Source: Nocardiopsis sp. CNT312
GTDB lineage: Bacteria > Actinomycetota > Actinomycetes > Streptosporangiales > Streptosporangiaceae
Reading direction: 5' to 3'
NCBI RefSeq assembly: GCF_000515115.1
Contig: NZ_AZXF01000018.1
Coordinates: forward strand, 204-64,203
Length of the DNA: 64,000 bases
Shown: positions 33,138 to 40,531 of the stretch, piece after piece
Position numbering within the stretch: position 1 is the stretch's first letter
Layout: each line of letters opens with the position of its first letter
Notes under the pieces: model-generated
The model's database searches: none
The model's input: only the letters and a program-made list of their open reading frames with translations
Told to the model about the DNA's origin: nothing
Translations under genes and position numbers: made by a program

Positions 33138-34312
33138 CCCAGTTCCAGGAGGGAGGCCGCGATCACGGGCCTGAGCACCTCGGTGCCGCCCCCGGTCGCG
33201 GAGAAGAACAGTGCGTCGCGGTGGGCGCGCCCGGCCAGGTCGTCGCCGCTGGGGGCGAACGGGCCGGACAGGTGCGCCGCGCGTTCGGCGATATCCCGGG
33301 CTGCGGACGCCGCGAACAGGCGCGCGGACGCGGCGTCCCGGCGGGAGGGCCGATCGGCGGCGTCGAACCCGGCCGCCGCCCGGCGCACCACCTCCGAGGC
33401 GAGTTCGACACGGATGGACAGGTCCGCCAGGGTGAACCGGACAGTCTGGTCGTGCGCCAGGGGCCGGCCGAAGAGTCGGCGTTCGCGGGCGGTGCCGACG
33501 GCCTCCCGGGCGAGAGCACGCATGACGCCGATCCACGGGGCACTGGTGAAGGTCCAGTCCAGCACCGCCAGCAGCGGCTCCACCTCGTCCGCAGCGCCGC
33601 CGACCGTGCCCAGAACCGCGCGGTCGGGAGCGAAGCAATCATTGAGGACGACCCGCCCCCAAGGGCAGGTGCGCATGGCGGTCGGCTCCCCCTCCCCTAC
33701 CTCCAGCCCGTCCGCCTCCCGGTCCACGACGAACGCCGTGCGACCGCCGCCGTCGAGCGCGGCGACGACCAGGAGGTGGTGGGCCACCGGGGCACCCGCG
33801 ACCAGGTCCAGTTCCCCCCGGAGCAGCCAGCCGCCGGGGACCGGCCGGGCGGCGACGGCGGCGGGCGCCTGGGCCGTGCCCTGGGTCTGTCGCAGGGACA
33901 GGCCGCCCACCCACTCCCCCGACGCCATCCGAGGCAGGTAGTCAAGTTTGATCGTCTCGGTGCCGAAGGCCCGGAGCGGGACTGTGACGAGAACGGCGTG
34001 CACCACCACGGCCAGTGCCAGGCCCGGGTCCCGGGAGCCCTCTCCCAGGCCTTCGAGCAGGGCACAGGTCTGCGTGGCGGACAGGCCCCCGCCACCCCGT
34101 GTAAGCGGTACGAGCGGCCCGGCCAGCCCCGGCCCGGGGCCTCCTCCTGCCAGTTCCGAGAAGAGTTCGGGGTCCCACCCGCGGTCGCGATCGCGTGGGG
34201 CGGCGCTCGGCCGTACCACCCGGTCCGCCAGTCGTCGGGCCCCCTCGGCCAGTAGCGGTTCCGCACCGACGGTGCCGGTACCGGTGTCGACGGGGGCGTC
34301 CAGAAGCGTCAT
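33134..34312 (-). CDS. Acyl-CoA dehydrogenase-like protein (copy 2)
   Basis: 392 residues from ATG 34312 behind GGAGGAAGGAG. It is more divergent than its partner: VGGLSLRQTQGTAQAPAAVA replaces the usual FAD-proximal T-E-P-x-x-G-S-D motif, followed by GGWLLRGELDLVAGAPVAHH and GRPLAHDQTVRFTLADLSIR. The C-terminal nucleotide motif is not recognisable. Probably a heteromeric or regulatory subunit with copy 1, to which it is coupled by a 4-bp overlap. The pair is divergent from the AmCP operon and likely shares its promoter region. Confidence 0.75.
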   Translation of the reverse strand: MTLLDAPVDTGTGTVGAEPLLAEGARRLADRVVRPSAAPRDRDRGWDPELFSELAGGGPGPGLAGPLVPLTRGGGGLSATQTCALLEGLGEGSRDPGLALAVVVHAVLVTVPLRAFGTETIKLDYLPRMASGEWVGGLSLRQTQGTAQAPAAVAARPVPGGWLLRGELDLVAGAPVAHHLLVVAALDGGGRTAFVVDREADGLEVGEGEPTAMRTCPWGRVVLNDCFAPDRAVLGTVGGAADEVEPLLAVLDWTFTSAPWIGVMRALAREAVGTARERRLFGRPLAHDQTVRFTLADLSIRVELASEVVRRAAAGFDAADRPSRRDAASARLFAASAARDIAERAAHLSGPFAPSGDDLAGRAHRDALFFSATGGGTEVLRPVIAASLLELG

Positions 34313-34698
34313 CGGATCTCCTTCCTCCTCCCCCGCGGGTTCCGGTCCGGTGCTTCGGGCGCACCGGACCGACGCGAAGAAGGGTGACGGCTCCCGGGCC
34401 GGGGGCAATCGCGATCACCCGATTCCACCGCGCCCGGGAACGGACCCGAGCAAAGTATCCGACCACCACCGCTGGACACCGGTGCCTGAGGGGAGCACCG
34501 CACAACCCTGTCCGAAAATTTAAACAGACATATTTCCCTGACACCACATGAAGTTACTTTTCATGGATTTGACACTCCAGGCATTGCCCGCACCGCCGCG
34601 CACCGACAACCATGTTCCTCGGCTCGTCGGACACCGCATTCGACAGCCGGAATCTCCGACGACCACTATTTGAGGAAAAAGAAAGGAGAGCAAACACC
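34313..34698. promoter_or_regulatory. Divergent control region of the AmCP-type cluster
   Basis: 386 bp between the acyl-CoA dehydrogenase pair and the synthase gene. The centre (34515-34575) is AT-rich for this genome. It has a dyad CATGAA-N7-TTCATG at 34547-34565 followed at once by TTGACA (34568-34573), a -35-like hexamer pointing to the synthase gene; no convincing -10 partner was found. GAAAGGAGAG at 34681-34690 is the ribosome binding site. Confidence 0.55.
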
Positions 34699-35850
34699 AT
34701 GGAAAAATTTCCCCGTGAATCCTCCGTCCCGGAACCGCCACACCTGTCGGACGCGACCCTGAGGGACTCCGCGCACATGGCAGGCGTCGAATTCGGCCCC
34801 GGCGACGCCGCGGTCATCGCCGACCTGCTCGTACGGACCGGCGTCGACCTCGTCGAGGTGGGCATGGTGTCGGGCCCCGGCTCCAAGGACGCCGACCTCA
34901 TCCTCGCCACCCACGAGGCCGTGAGCCCCGAGCGCAGCATGACGCTCGTGGTCGTGCGGGACCGCAAGCAGGTCGCCACCGCGCTGGACGAGGCCGAGCG
35001 CCTGGGCGTGCGCCACATCATGTACTCCATCCCCACCTCGGAGCAGCACGCCGCGCTCAAGCTCGGCTCCCCCAGCGCCAAGTTCCTGACGGCCCTCGCC
35101 CGGTCGGCGATCGCCCAGGCCAAGGACCGCGGCTTCCACGTCACCTTCAGCGGCGAGGACGGTGCGCGCACCCCCCGGGAGCGGCTCGTCCCCTACGTCA
35201 CGGCGGGTTTCGCCGCCGGAGCGGACCGGTTCCGGCTGGCCGAGACCGTCGCCTACCTGTCGCCCTGGCAGATGGAGGAGGTGGTCGCCGACATCTCCGC
35301 GATCGACGGCGCGGAGATCGAGATCCACTCCCACAACATGCTGGGCATGGCGGTCGCGAACTCCCTCGCAGCCCTGCGCGCGGGGGCGCGCTGGATCTCG
35401 GCGACGGTCGGGGGGATCGGCGAGCGGGGCGGAAACGCGCCCCTGGCCGAGCTCCTCACCGCCCTGCGGGTCGTCCACGACGACACCCGGTTCGACCTCT
35501 CACACCTGACCGAGCTGTCGCGCGTCGCGCTCCGGGGCTCGGGCCTGGGCGGCGCCTTCCAGTCGGGGCCGACCACCCCGCACGCCTTCGCCTACGAGCT
35601 CCCCGGGCAGCTGAACAACCCGGCGGCCTACGAGACGCTCCCCGCCGAGCTGGTGGGGAACACCCGCCGGCTCAGCGTACGCACCCGCCTGACCCCCGCG
35701 CTCGTGAAGTGGGCGCTCGCCGACTCCGGTGTCTCCGTCGACACCGCTTCCTTCACCTCATGGCTGGCCGACCGACAGGAACGGGAAGGCCGCCCGCTCC
35801 TGGACCAGGACGCCATCCGCAAGGCCGCCATCGATTTCCAGGCCGCCTGA
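34699..35850 (+). CDS. Homocitrate/isopropylmalate synthase-like enzyme
   Basis: 383 residues. HMGL-like TIM-barrel signature: LSDATLRDSAHMAG (the D-x-T-L-R-D catalytic strand, with Ser instead of the common Gly), VDLVEVGM, IEIHSHNMLGMAVANSLAAL (metal-binding H-x-H) and GIGERGGNAPLAELL. The C-terminal LeuA regulatory domain is absent, as in homocitrate or citramalate synthases. It would condense an acyl-CoA with a 2-oxoacid. As first gene of the AmCP operon it likely makes the carbon skeleton, but no homoaconitase or homoisocitrate dehydrogenase is present here, so the classical 2-oxoadipate route is not complete in this window. Confidence 0.82.
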   Translation: MEKFPRESSVPEPPHLSDATLRDSAHMAGVEFGPGDAAVIADLLVRTGVDLVEVGMVSGPGSKDADLILATHEAVSPERSMTLVVVRDRKQVATALDEAERLGVRHIMYSIPTSEQHAALKLGSPSAKFLTALARSAIAQAKDRGFHVTFSGEDGARTPRERLVPYVTAGFAAGADRFRLAETVAYLSPWQMEEVVADISAIDGAEIEIHSHNMLGMAVANSLAALRAGARWISATVGGIGERGGNAPLAELLTALRVVHDDTRFDLSHLTELSRVALRGSGLGGAFQSGPTTPHAFAYELPGQLNNPAAYETLPAELVGNTRRLSVRTRLTPALVKWALADSGVSVDTASFTSWLADRQEREGRPLLDQDAIRKAAIDFQAA

Positions 35851-35908
35851 GCGCACCTCTCGGAAAACATATTCCCACGCCAAAATACCCAGAGTACGGA
35901 GTTCTCCC

Positions 35909-36091
35909 ATGCCCGCCACCCTCACCGGCACCTGCCCCGAATGCGAAACGGATCTGACCGTTCCGCCGATCGTCCGGGGAGAAACCCTTTCCTGCCCCGA
36001 ATGCATGCTCACGCTCCGCGTCGAGGACATCGACGGCGAGCGACTCGACCTCGAAATGGTCGAGGTCCAACTCCGCGATTGGGGACAGTAG
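35909..36091 (+). CDS. LysW/AmCP-type amino-group carrier protein with C-terminal Gln
   Basis: 60 residues. A zinc ribbon is formed by Cys9/Cys12 and Cys29/Cys32 (two CPEC motifs), followed by an acidic second half (VEDIDGERLDLEMVEVQ) and the tail LRDWGQ. Known LysW-type carriers end in EDWGE and attach the alpha-amino group of the substrate to the gamma-carboxyl of that terminal Glu. Here the codon before TAG is CAG (Gln), so the canonical attachment residue is missing. Immediately followed by LysX-, LysY- and LysZ-like genes, so carrier identity is secure even though the end is unusual. Confidence 0.88.
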   Translation: MPATLTGTCPECETDLTVPPIVRGETLSCPECMLTLRVEDIDGERLDLEMVEVQLRDWGQ

Positions 36092-36094
36092 GAA

Positions 36095-36943
36095 ATGAAA
36101 CATCGAATTGCTATCGTTGCGGACCGCCTGGGCTGGGAGGAGCGCCGCCTGATCGAGGCAGCCCCCGCCGCCGGGATCGATGCGGAGTGGGTCAACGACG
36201 AGTCCCTGGGGCTGGGCCACCGGGATGCCCCGGCCGTCCGGGACCACGATCTGCTCCTCATCCGCAGCCGCAGCTACACCCGCGGCGGGCTGGCCGCTAC
36301 CCTCGCCGAGGCCGACGGTGCACGGGTCCTCAACACGGCCTCGGCCATCCACACCTGCGAGAACAAGCTGGCCCTGCGCGCGGTCCTGCGAGCCGCCGAG
36401 ATCCCCGTCCCGGACTTCCGACTGGTCCTGTCCCGCAAGGACTACGGGCGAGCCTTGGAGGAACTCGGCGCGCCCCTGGTGCTCAAGCCGGTCCACGGAG
36501 GCATGGGCAAGCGCGTGGCGCTCGTCCGCGACCCCGACCTCGCGCACTCCCTCTACGACTATGTCGAGGACCTGGGCCACGCCTTCGAGCAGGCGTGCCT
36601 GGCTGAGGAGTACCTGGGCGGCGGGTCCGTCCGCTGCCTCGTCATCGGCAGGGAGATCGCCGCCGCAGCCGAGTTCGAGAGCGCGGGGACCGACTGGCGC
36701 AGCAACGCGGCCCTGGGCAACCGGAGCCGGGCTCTGGGCCAGGATCCGGAGGTCCGCAAGGTCGTGGACGGGGTCGTGGACCTGCTCGGCCCCGGGATCT
36801 ACGGGGTCGACCTCTTCCGGACCCCCGACGGCTACCTCGTCAACGAGGTTAACCACGCCCCGGCCTGGCGCGGGGTTGACTCGACCACGGAGGCCGACAT
36901 CGCCTCCTCCGTCCTGCGGTACGTGCAGGAGGTCCTGGGATGA
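36095..36943 (+). CDS. LysX-like carrier-protein ligase (RimK-type ATP-grasp)
   Basis: 282 residues, 3 bp after the carrier gene with AGGAA as ribosome site. ATP-grasp features: HTCENKLALRAVLRAAEIPV, PLVLKPVHGGMGKRVALVRD (Lys and Gly-rich loop), CLAEEYLGGGSVRCLVIG, and the metal motif YGVDLFRTPDGYLVNEVNHA. LysX/ArgX enzymes join the alpha-amino group of aminoadipate or glutamate to the terminal Glu of the carrier. The NEVN motif is kept. Substrate cannot be fixed from sequence. Confidence 0.86.
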   Translation: MKHRIAIVADRLGWEERRLIEAAPAAGIDAEWVNDESLGLGHRDAPAVRDHDLLLIRSRSYTRGGLAATLAEADGARVLNTASAIHTCENKLALRAVLRAAEIPVPDFRLVLSRKDYGRALEELGAPLVLKPVHGGMGKRVALVRDPDLAHSLYDYVEDLGHAFEQACLAEEYLGGGSVRCLVIGREIAAAAEFESAGTDWRSNAALGNRSRALGQDPEVRKVVDGVVDLLGPGIYGVDLFRTPDGYLVNEVNHAPAWRGVDSTTEADIASSVLRYVQEVLG

Positions 36944-37998
36944 CCCGGGTGGGCATCGTCGGTGCCTCCGGGCTGGCCGGCGGCGAACTGATCAAACTTG
37001 TCCTCCAGCACCCCGAGCTCGAACTCACCTACCTGGGCGGTGACTCCAGCGTCGGGCGGCGCCCGGTCCACCTGCACCCAGGGCTCCGTCTCGACCTGGG
37101 CCTGACCGTAGAGCCGGTCGTGGCCGACACCATCGCCAAACGCTGCGACGCGGTGTTCCTGGCCACCCCTGCCCCGGTGTCGGCCCGGCTCGCCGAGGAG
37201 CTGGCCGACCGTGTCGAGTGCGTGGCCGACCTGAGCGGCGCCTTCCGTATCCACACCCCCGACCTGCACGAACGCTGGTACCCCAAGGTCGACCGGCAGC
37301 CCGGGTTGGCCGAGCGCTTCGTCTACGGGGTGCCCGAACTCGTGGGCGACCGCCTGGTCGGCGCCCCGTTGATCTCGGTCCCCGGCTGCTACGCCACCGC
37401 CATGACCCTGGGACTCGCCCCGCTGGTACTGGGCCTGGGCCTGAACCTGAGGACCGTGGTGGTGGACGGCAAGAGCGGGTCCAGCGGCGGCGGCCTCCAG
37501 ATGCGCGTTCCGGACCTGCACCCCTTCCGCAACGGCGCGATCGCGCCCTACGCGCCGACCGGGCACCGGCACGCCGCTGAGGTCGGCGACTTCCTGGAAC
37601 GCGGTCGCCCCGGCTCGGTCGGTTCGCTGACCATGTCGGCCTACGGGGTGTCGCACGTGCGCGGGCTGCTCGCCAGCGCCTACGCCTTCACCGATGACGA
37701 GGTGGATGGTTCCGCGCTCCAGCGGACGTACCTGCGCTTCTACCGCGGGCACCCCTTCGTGCGGGTGCGCCGCCACACCGAGACCCTCATCCCGGTCCCC
37801 GACCCGCAAGCCACCCTCGGCTCCAACTACTGCGACGTGACGGCCCTGCACGACCCGGACGGGGGGCGCATCGTCGTCCTGGCCGCCCTCGACAACCTCG
37901 TGAAGGGGGCCGCTGGGCAAGCCGTCCAGGCACTCAACCTGCGCTATTCGCTCCCGGAGGAGACGGGGTTGTCGATGCAGCCCATGGTGCCGGCGTGA
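36940..37998 (+). CDS. LysY/ArgC-like carrier-bound acyl-phosphate reductase
   Basis: 352 residues; ATG overlaps the LysX-like stop by ATGA. N-terminal NADP-binding VGIVGASGLAGGELIKLVLQ, catalytic cysteine in ISVPGCYATAMTL, and the catalytic histidine region TGHRHAAEVGDFL match N-acetyl-glutamyl-phosphate and LysW-aminoadipyl-phosphate reductases. It would reduce the side-chain acyl phosphate made by the LysZ-like kinase to an aldehyde while the substrate stays on the carrier. Confidence 0.9.
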   Translation: MTRVGIVGASGLAGGELIKLVLQHPELELTYLGGDSSVGRRPVHLHPGLRLDLGLTVEPVVADTIAKRCDAVFLATPAPVSARLAEELADRVECVADLSGAFRIHTPDLHERWYPKVDRQPGLAERFVYGVPELVGDRLVGAPLISVPGCYATAMTLGLAPLVLGLGLNLRTVVVDGKSGSSGGGLQMRVPDLHPFRNGAIAPYAPTGHRHAAEVGDFLERGRPGSVGSLTMSAYGVSHVRGLLASAYAFTDDEVDGSALQRTYLRFYRGHPFVRVRRHTETLIPVPDPQATLGSNYCDVTALHDPDGGRIVVLAALDNLVKGAAGQAVQALNLRYSLPEETGLSMQPMVPA

Positions 37999-38789
37999 GC
38001 GCGCACACCGCACCGACCGTGGTGAAGCTGGGCGGCAGCGGCATCGAGGACTTCGACGACGCCTGGTGGGAGTCCCTGACCGCCTACGGGCGGGAACACC
38101 CGCTGGTCCTGGTCCACGGCTGGTCCAAGCCGCTCCGGAGACTGCGACCGCAGTACAGCGAGCCGTCCGCGATCCTGCGCGACCGCTACGGCAACCAGAG
38201 CCGCTGGACCACACCCGAGGTCATCGAGGACATCAAGACCATCAGCGCCCGGCTGGGCGAGGAGGTCCTGGACCGCCTCCACCGGAACGGGATCTCCGCG
38301 GAGCGGCACCTGGGCAGCGACGGCCTGGTCAGCGCGGGCCCCGGGGAGCGCTGGTGGTGGCGGGGCCGGCAGCTCGTCGAGATGGAGAACCTGGTCGGCC
38401 CGATCACCAGCGTGGAACCCGCCCCGCTCAAGGACCTGCGCCCGGGCCACGCCCACCTGGTCACCCCCCTGGCCCGCAACGACGCGGGCCAGGAGGTCAA
38501 CACCGACGCGGACCGGGCTGCCGCCGCCCTCGCGGGCGCGGTGGGCGCCGCGGATCTGATCCTGGTCACCGACGTCACCCACCTGTTGGTGGACGGTGAG
38601 CCAGTGCACCGAATCACGGCGCGGTCCGCGGCCGAGTTCCGCGACCGGGGCGCCACCGGGGGCATGCGCAAGAAGCTCCGGGCGGCGGGCGAGGCCCTGG
38701 ACCGGGGCGTGGAGCGGGTCGTCATCGGCAGCGCCCCCGTCCCGGACCTGCTCTCCGGCCGGACCGGCACCGTGATCACACGAACCTGA
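37995..38789 (+). CDS. LysZ/ArgB-like carrier-bound substrate kinase
   Basis: 264 residues from GTG 37995 (GTGA overlap). Amino-acid-kinase fold: VVKLGGSGIEDFDDAWW glycine loop, VLVHGWSK, VNTDADRAAAALAGAVGAAD, LILVTDVTHLLVDG and TGGMRKKLRAAGEALDRGVE near the ATP site. It corresponds to LysZ, which phosphorylates the side-chain carboxylate of the carrier-bound substrate. Gene order W-X-Y-Z without gaps supports one pathway. Confidence 0.9.
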   Translation: MSAHTAPTVVKLGGSGIEDFDDAWWESLTAYGREHPLVLVHGWSKPLRRLRPQYSEPSAILRDRYGNQSRWTTPEVIEDIKTISARLGEEVLDRLHRNGISAERHLGSDGLVSAGPGERWWWRGRQLVEMENLVGPITSVEPAPLKDLRPGHAHLVTPLARNDAGQEVNTDADRAAAALAGAVGAADLILVTDVTHLLVDGEPVHRITARSAAEFRDRGATGGMRKKLRAAGEALDRGVERVVIGSAPVPDLLSGRTGTVITRT

Positions 38790-38801
38790 GGAGCCCTTCC
38801 C

Positions 38802-39365
38802 GTGGTGCGTCCCCGAGTACTCGTCGTCAACAACGGAACCCTCTCCCTGAAACAGCTCCGTCGGCGGTTCGAGTCGCTGGGCTCGGACACTGAGACGGTC
38901 GACGCGGCCTCCGTGCCGCGGCGGACCGACGGCCGCCACCAGGCGATCGTCCTGAGCGGCACCAAAGTCCGGGCCTATGACCAGAACTACTACAGACCCC
39001 TCGTCGACCTCGTCATGAGTACCAACGTCCCGGTGTTCGGCATCTGCGGTGGCATGCAGACCCTCGCGGTCGCCGCCGGCGGGCTCCTGGAGGAGGGGCC
39101 GCAGCGGGTCGGCGGTCACGAAGCCCAGGTCGACACGGAGGAACCGATCTTCCGGTACGTGGACCGGACGGTGACGGTCTTCCAACGCCACACCCTCTAC
39201 GTCCGCAAGGCACCGGAGGGCTTCCAATCCATCGGCCGCTCCGAGCACGCGCCCGTGGAGTTCCTGCGCTCCAACGACGGGCGGATCTTCGGCGCACAGG
39301 CACACCTGGAGTTCCGCCGCGACGGCCTGGAGATCCTGCGGGGCTTCGCGCAGCTGTACCAGTGA
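38802..39365 (+). CDS. Class I glutamine-amidotransferase-fold protein
   Basis: 187 residues from GTG 38802 behind GAGGAG. The nucleophile elbow is VPVFGICGGMQTLAVAAGG with the catalytic Cys, and the His-x-Glu pair is AQAHLEFRRDG (H-L-E instead of the common H-P-E). No synthetase domain is fused. Class I GATases either deliver ammonia or, in the gamma-glutamyl-hydrolase subgroup, cleave gamma-glutamyl amides. No LysK-type M20 peptidase, the normal carrier-release enzyme, is seen in the window, so this protein could release product from the carrier or deamidate its terminal Gln (both inference). Confidence 0.82.
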   Translation: MVRPRVLVVNNGTLSLKQLRRRFESLGSDTETVDAASVPRRTDGRHQAIVLSGTKVRAYDQNYYRPLVDLVMSTNVPVFGICGGMQTLAVAAGGLLEEGPQRVGGHEAQVDTEEPIFRYVDRTVTVFQRHTLYVRKAPEGFQSIGRSEHAPVEFLRSNDGRIFGAQAHLEFRRDGLEILRGFAQLYQ

Positions 39366-39418
39366 GGCCGGCGCGACGGCCCGACAGAACCCGCCCCCTA
39401 CCACCCGAGGACTGGACC

Positions 39419-40531
39419 ATGACCGATCTGGACAACCCCGAACCCGCGTTCGTCGCCCATCTCAAGGGCAGCGGCGGCCCCCTCAAGGGCTGGGTCGTCG
39501 TCGACTCCCTCGTCGACGGCCTGGCGATGGGCGGTACCCGTATGACCACGGGTGTCACTGAGGAGGAGGTACGCGGCCTGGCCCGCGACATGACCCACAA
39601 GTTCACGCTCGCCGGGCTGCGCATCGGCGGCGCCAAGGCCGGGATCGTGGCCTCGGAGAGCGACCGCGAGGAGACCTTCCGCACCTTTGGCCGAACTGTG
39701 AAGCCCCTGCTGCATGGCGGCGTCCATCTCGGAATCGACATGGGGGTCACCCCCGCCGACCGGGCCGTCTTCTTCGCCGAGGCCGGGTACGACCCGCGCC
39801 ACCGGCCGGGTGTCCCCGACATGCCCATCGACTGGCGCACCTACTACGAACCGCTGATCGACTGCACCGGACACGGGGTCGGCGTGGCCGCCGTCACGGC
39901 CTGGGAGGCCCGGCACAGCGGGCCGGCGCGTGTCGTGATCCAGGGCTTCGGTGCTGTGGGACGCGCCGTCGCCGGGTTCCTGGAGGAGCGCGGGCACGTC
40001 ATCGTGGGCGTAGCCGACATTCAGGGGACCGTCAGCGCGGAGCGGCTCCCCGTGGTCGACCTCGTGGACGTCACCGACGGTTTCGGGAGGATCGACCGCT
40101 CACGCCTGCCCCTGGACGTCTCCGTGTCCGACGGGCCGGACGCCTGGCTCGACGTGGACGCCGACCTGCTGGTGCTGGCGGCGCAGAAGCACGCGCTCAA
40201 CGCCGAGAACGCGCACCGCCTGCGGGCCGGGCTGGTCGTGGAGGGCGGCAACATCAGTTCCAGCGACGAGGCACGGGAGAAGGTGGCCGCCTCGGGTGCC
40301 CTCCTGGTGCCGGGGGTGATCGCCAACGTCGGCGGTGCGGCCTCCGCCGCCCTGGCGGTCACCCGGCGTGTGCCCTTCGACCTGGAAGCGCAGGCCCGCA
40401 AGGCGTGGGTGTTCGACTGGGTCGGCGACCGTGTGCGGCACAACACCCGGGATCTGCTCGACATCGCGGCCGCGCGGTCAGGCGATCCCCTCCCCCAGCT
40501 GCTGGCCGCCCGCCGGGAGGAGCTCCGATGA
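39419..40531 (+). CDS. Glu/Leu/Phe/Val dehydrogenase family protein
   Basis: 370 residues from ATG 39419. The catalytic segment THKFTLAGLRIGGAKAGI has both lysines of the family; DMGVTPADRAVFF, then the Rossmann start VVIQGFGAVGRAVAGFLEER and VVEGGNISSSDEAREK complete the fold. It would perform reversible oxidative deamination with NAD(P). In this cluster it may aminate the 2-oxoacid made by the synthase before loading on the carrier, or act on a later keto intermediate. It overlaps the ligase gene by ATGA. Confidence 0.88.
   Translation: MTDLDNPEPAFVAHLKGSGGPLKGWVVVDSLVDGLAMGGTRMTTGVTEEEVRGLARDMTHKFTLAGLRIGGAKAGIVASESDREETFRTFGRTVKPLLHGGVHLGIDMGVTPADRAVFFAEAGYDPRHRPGVPDMPIDWRTYYEPLIDCTGHGVGVAAVTAWEARHSGPARVVIQGFGAVGRAVAGFLEERGHVIVGVADIQGTVSAERLPVVDLVDVTDGFGRIDRSRLPLDVSVSDGPDAWLDVDADLLVLAAQKHALNAENAHRLRAGLVVEGGNISSSDEAREKVAASGALLVPGVIANVGGAASAALAVTRRVPFDLEAQARKAWVFDWVGDRVRHNTRDLLDIAAARSGDPLPQLLAARREELR

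Noticed and set aside
34699..38789. Primary lysine or arginine biosynthesis operon
   Set aside because: The carrier tail is altered, homoaconitase and homoisocitrate dehydrogenase are absent, and ligase, acyl-CoA dehydrogenases and exporter are included, which fits specialised metabolism better.
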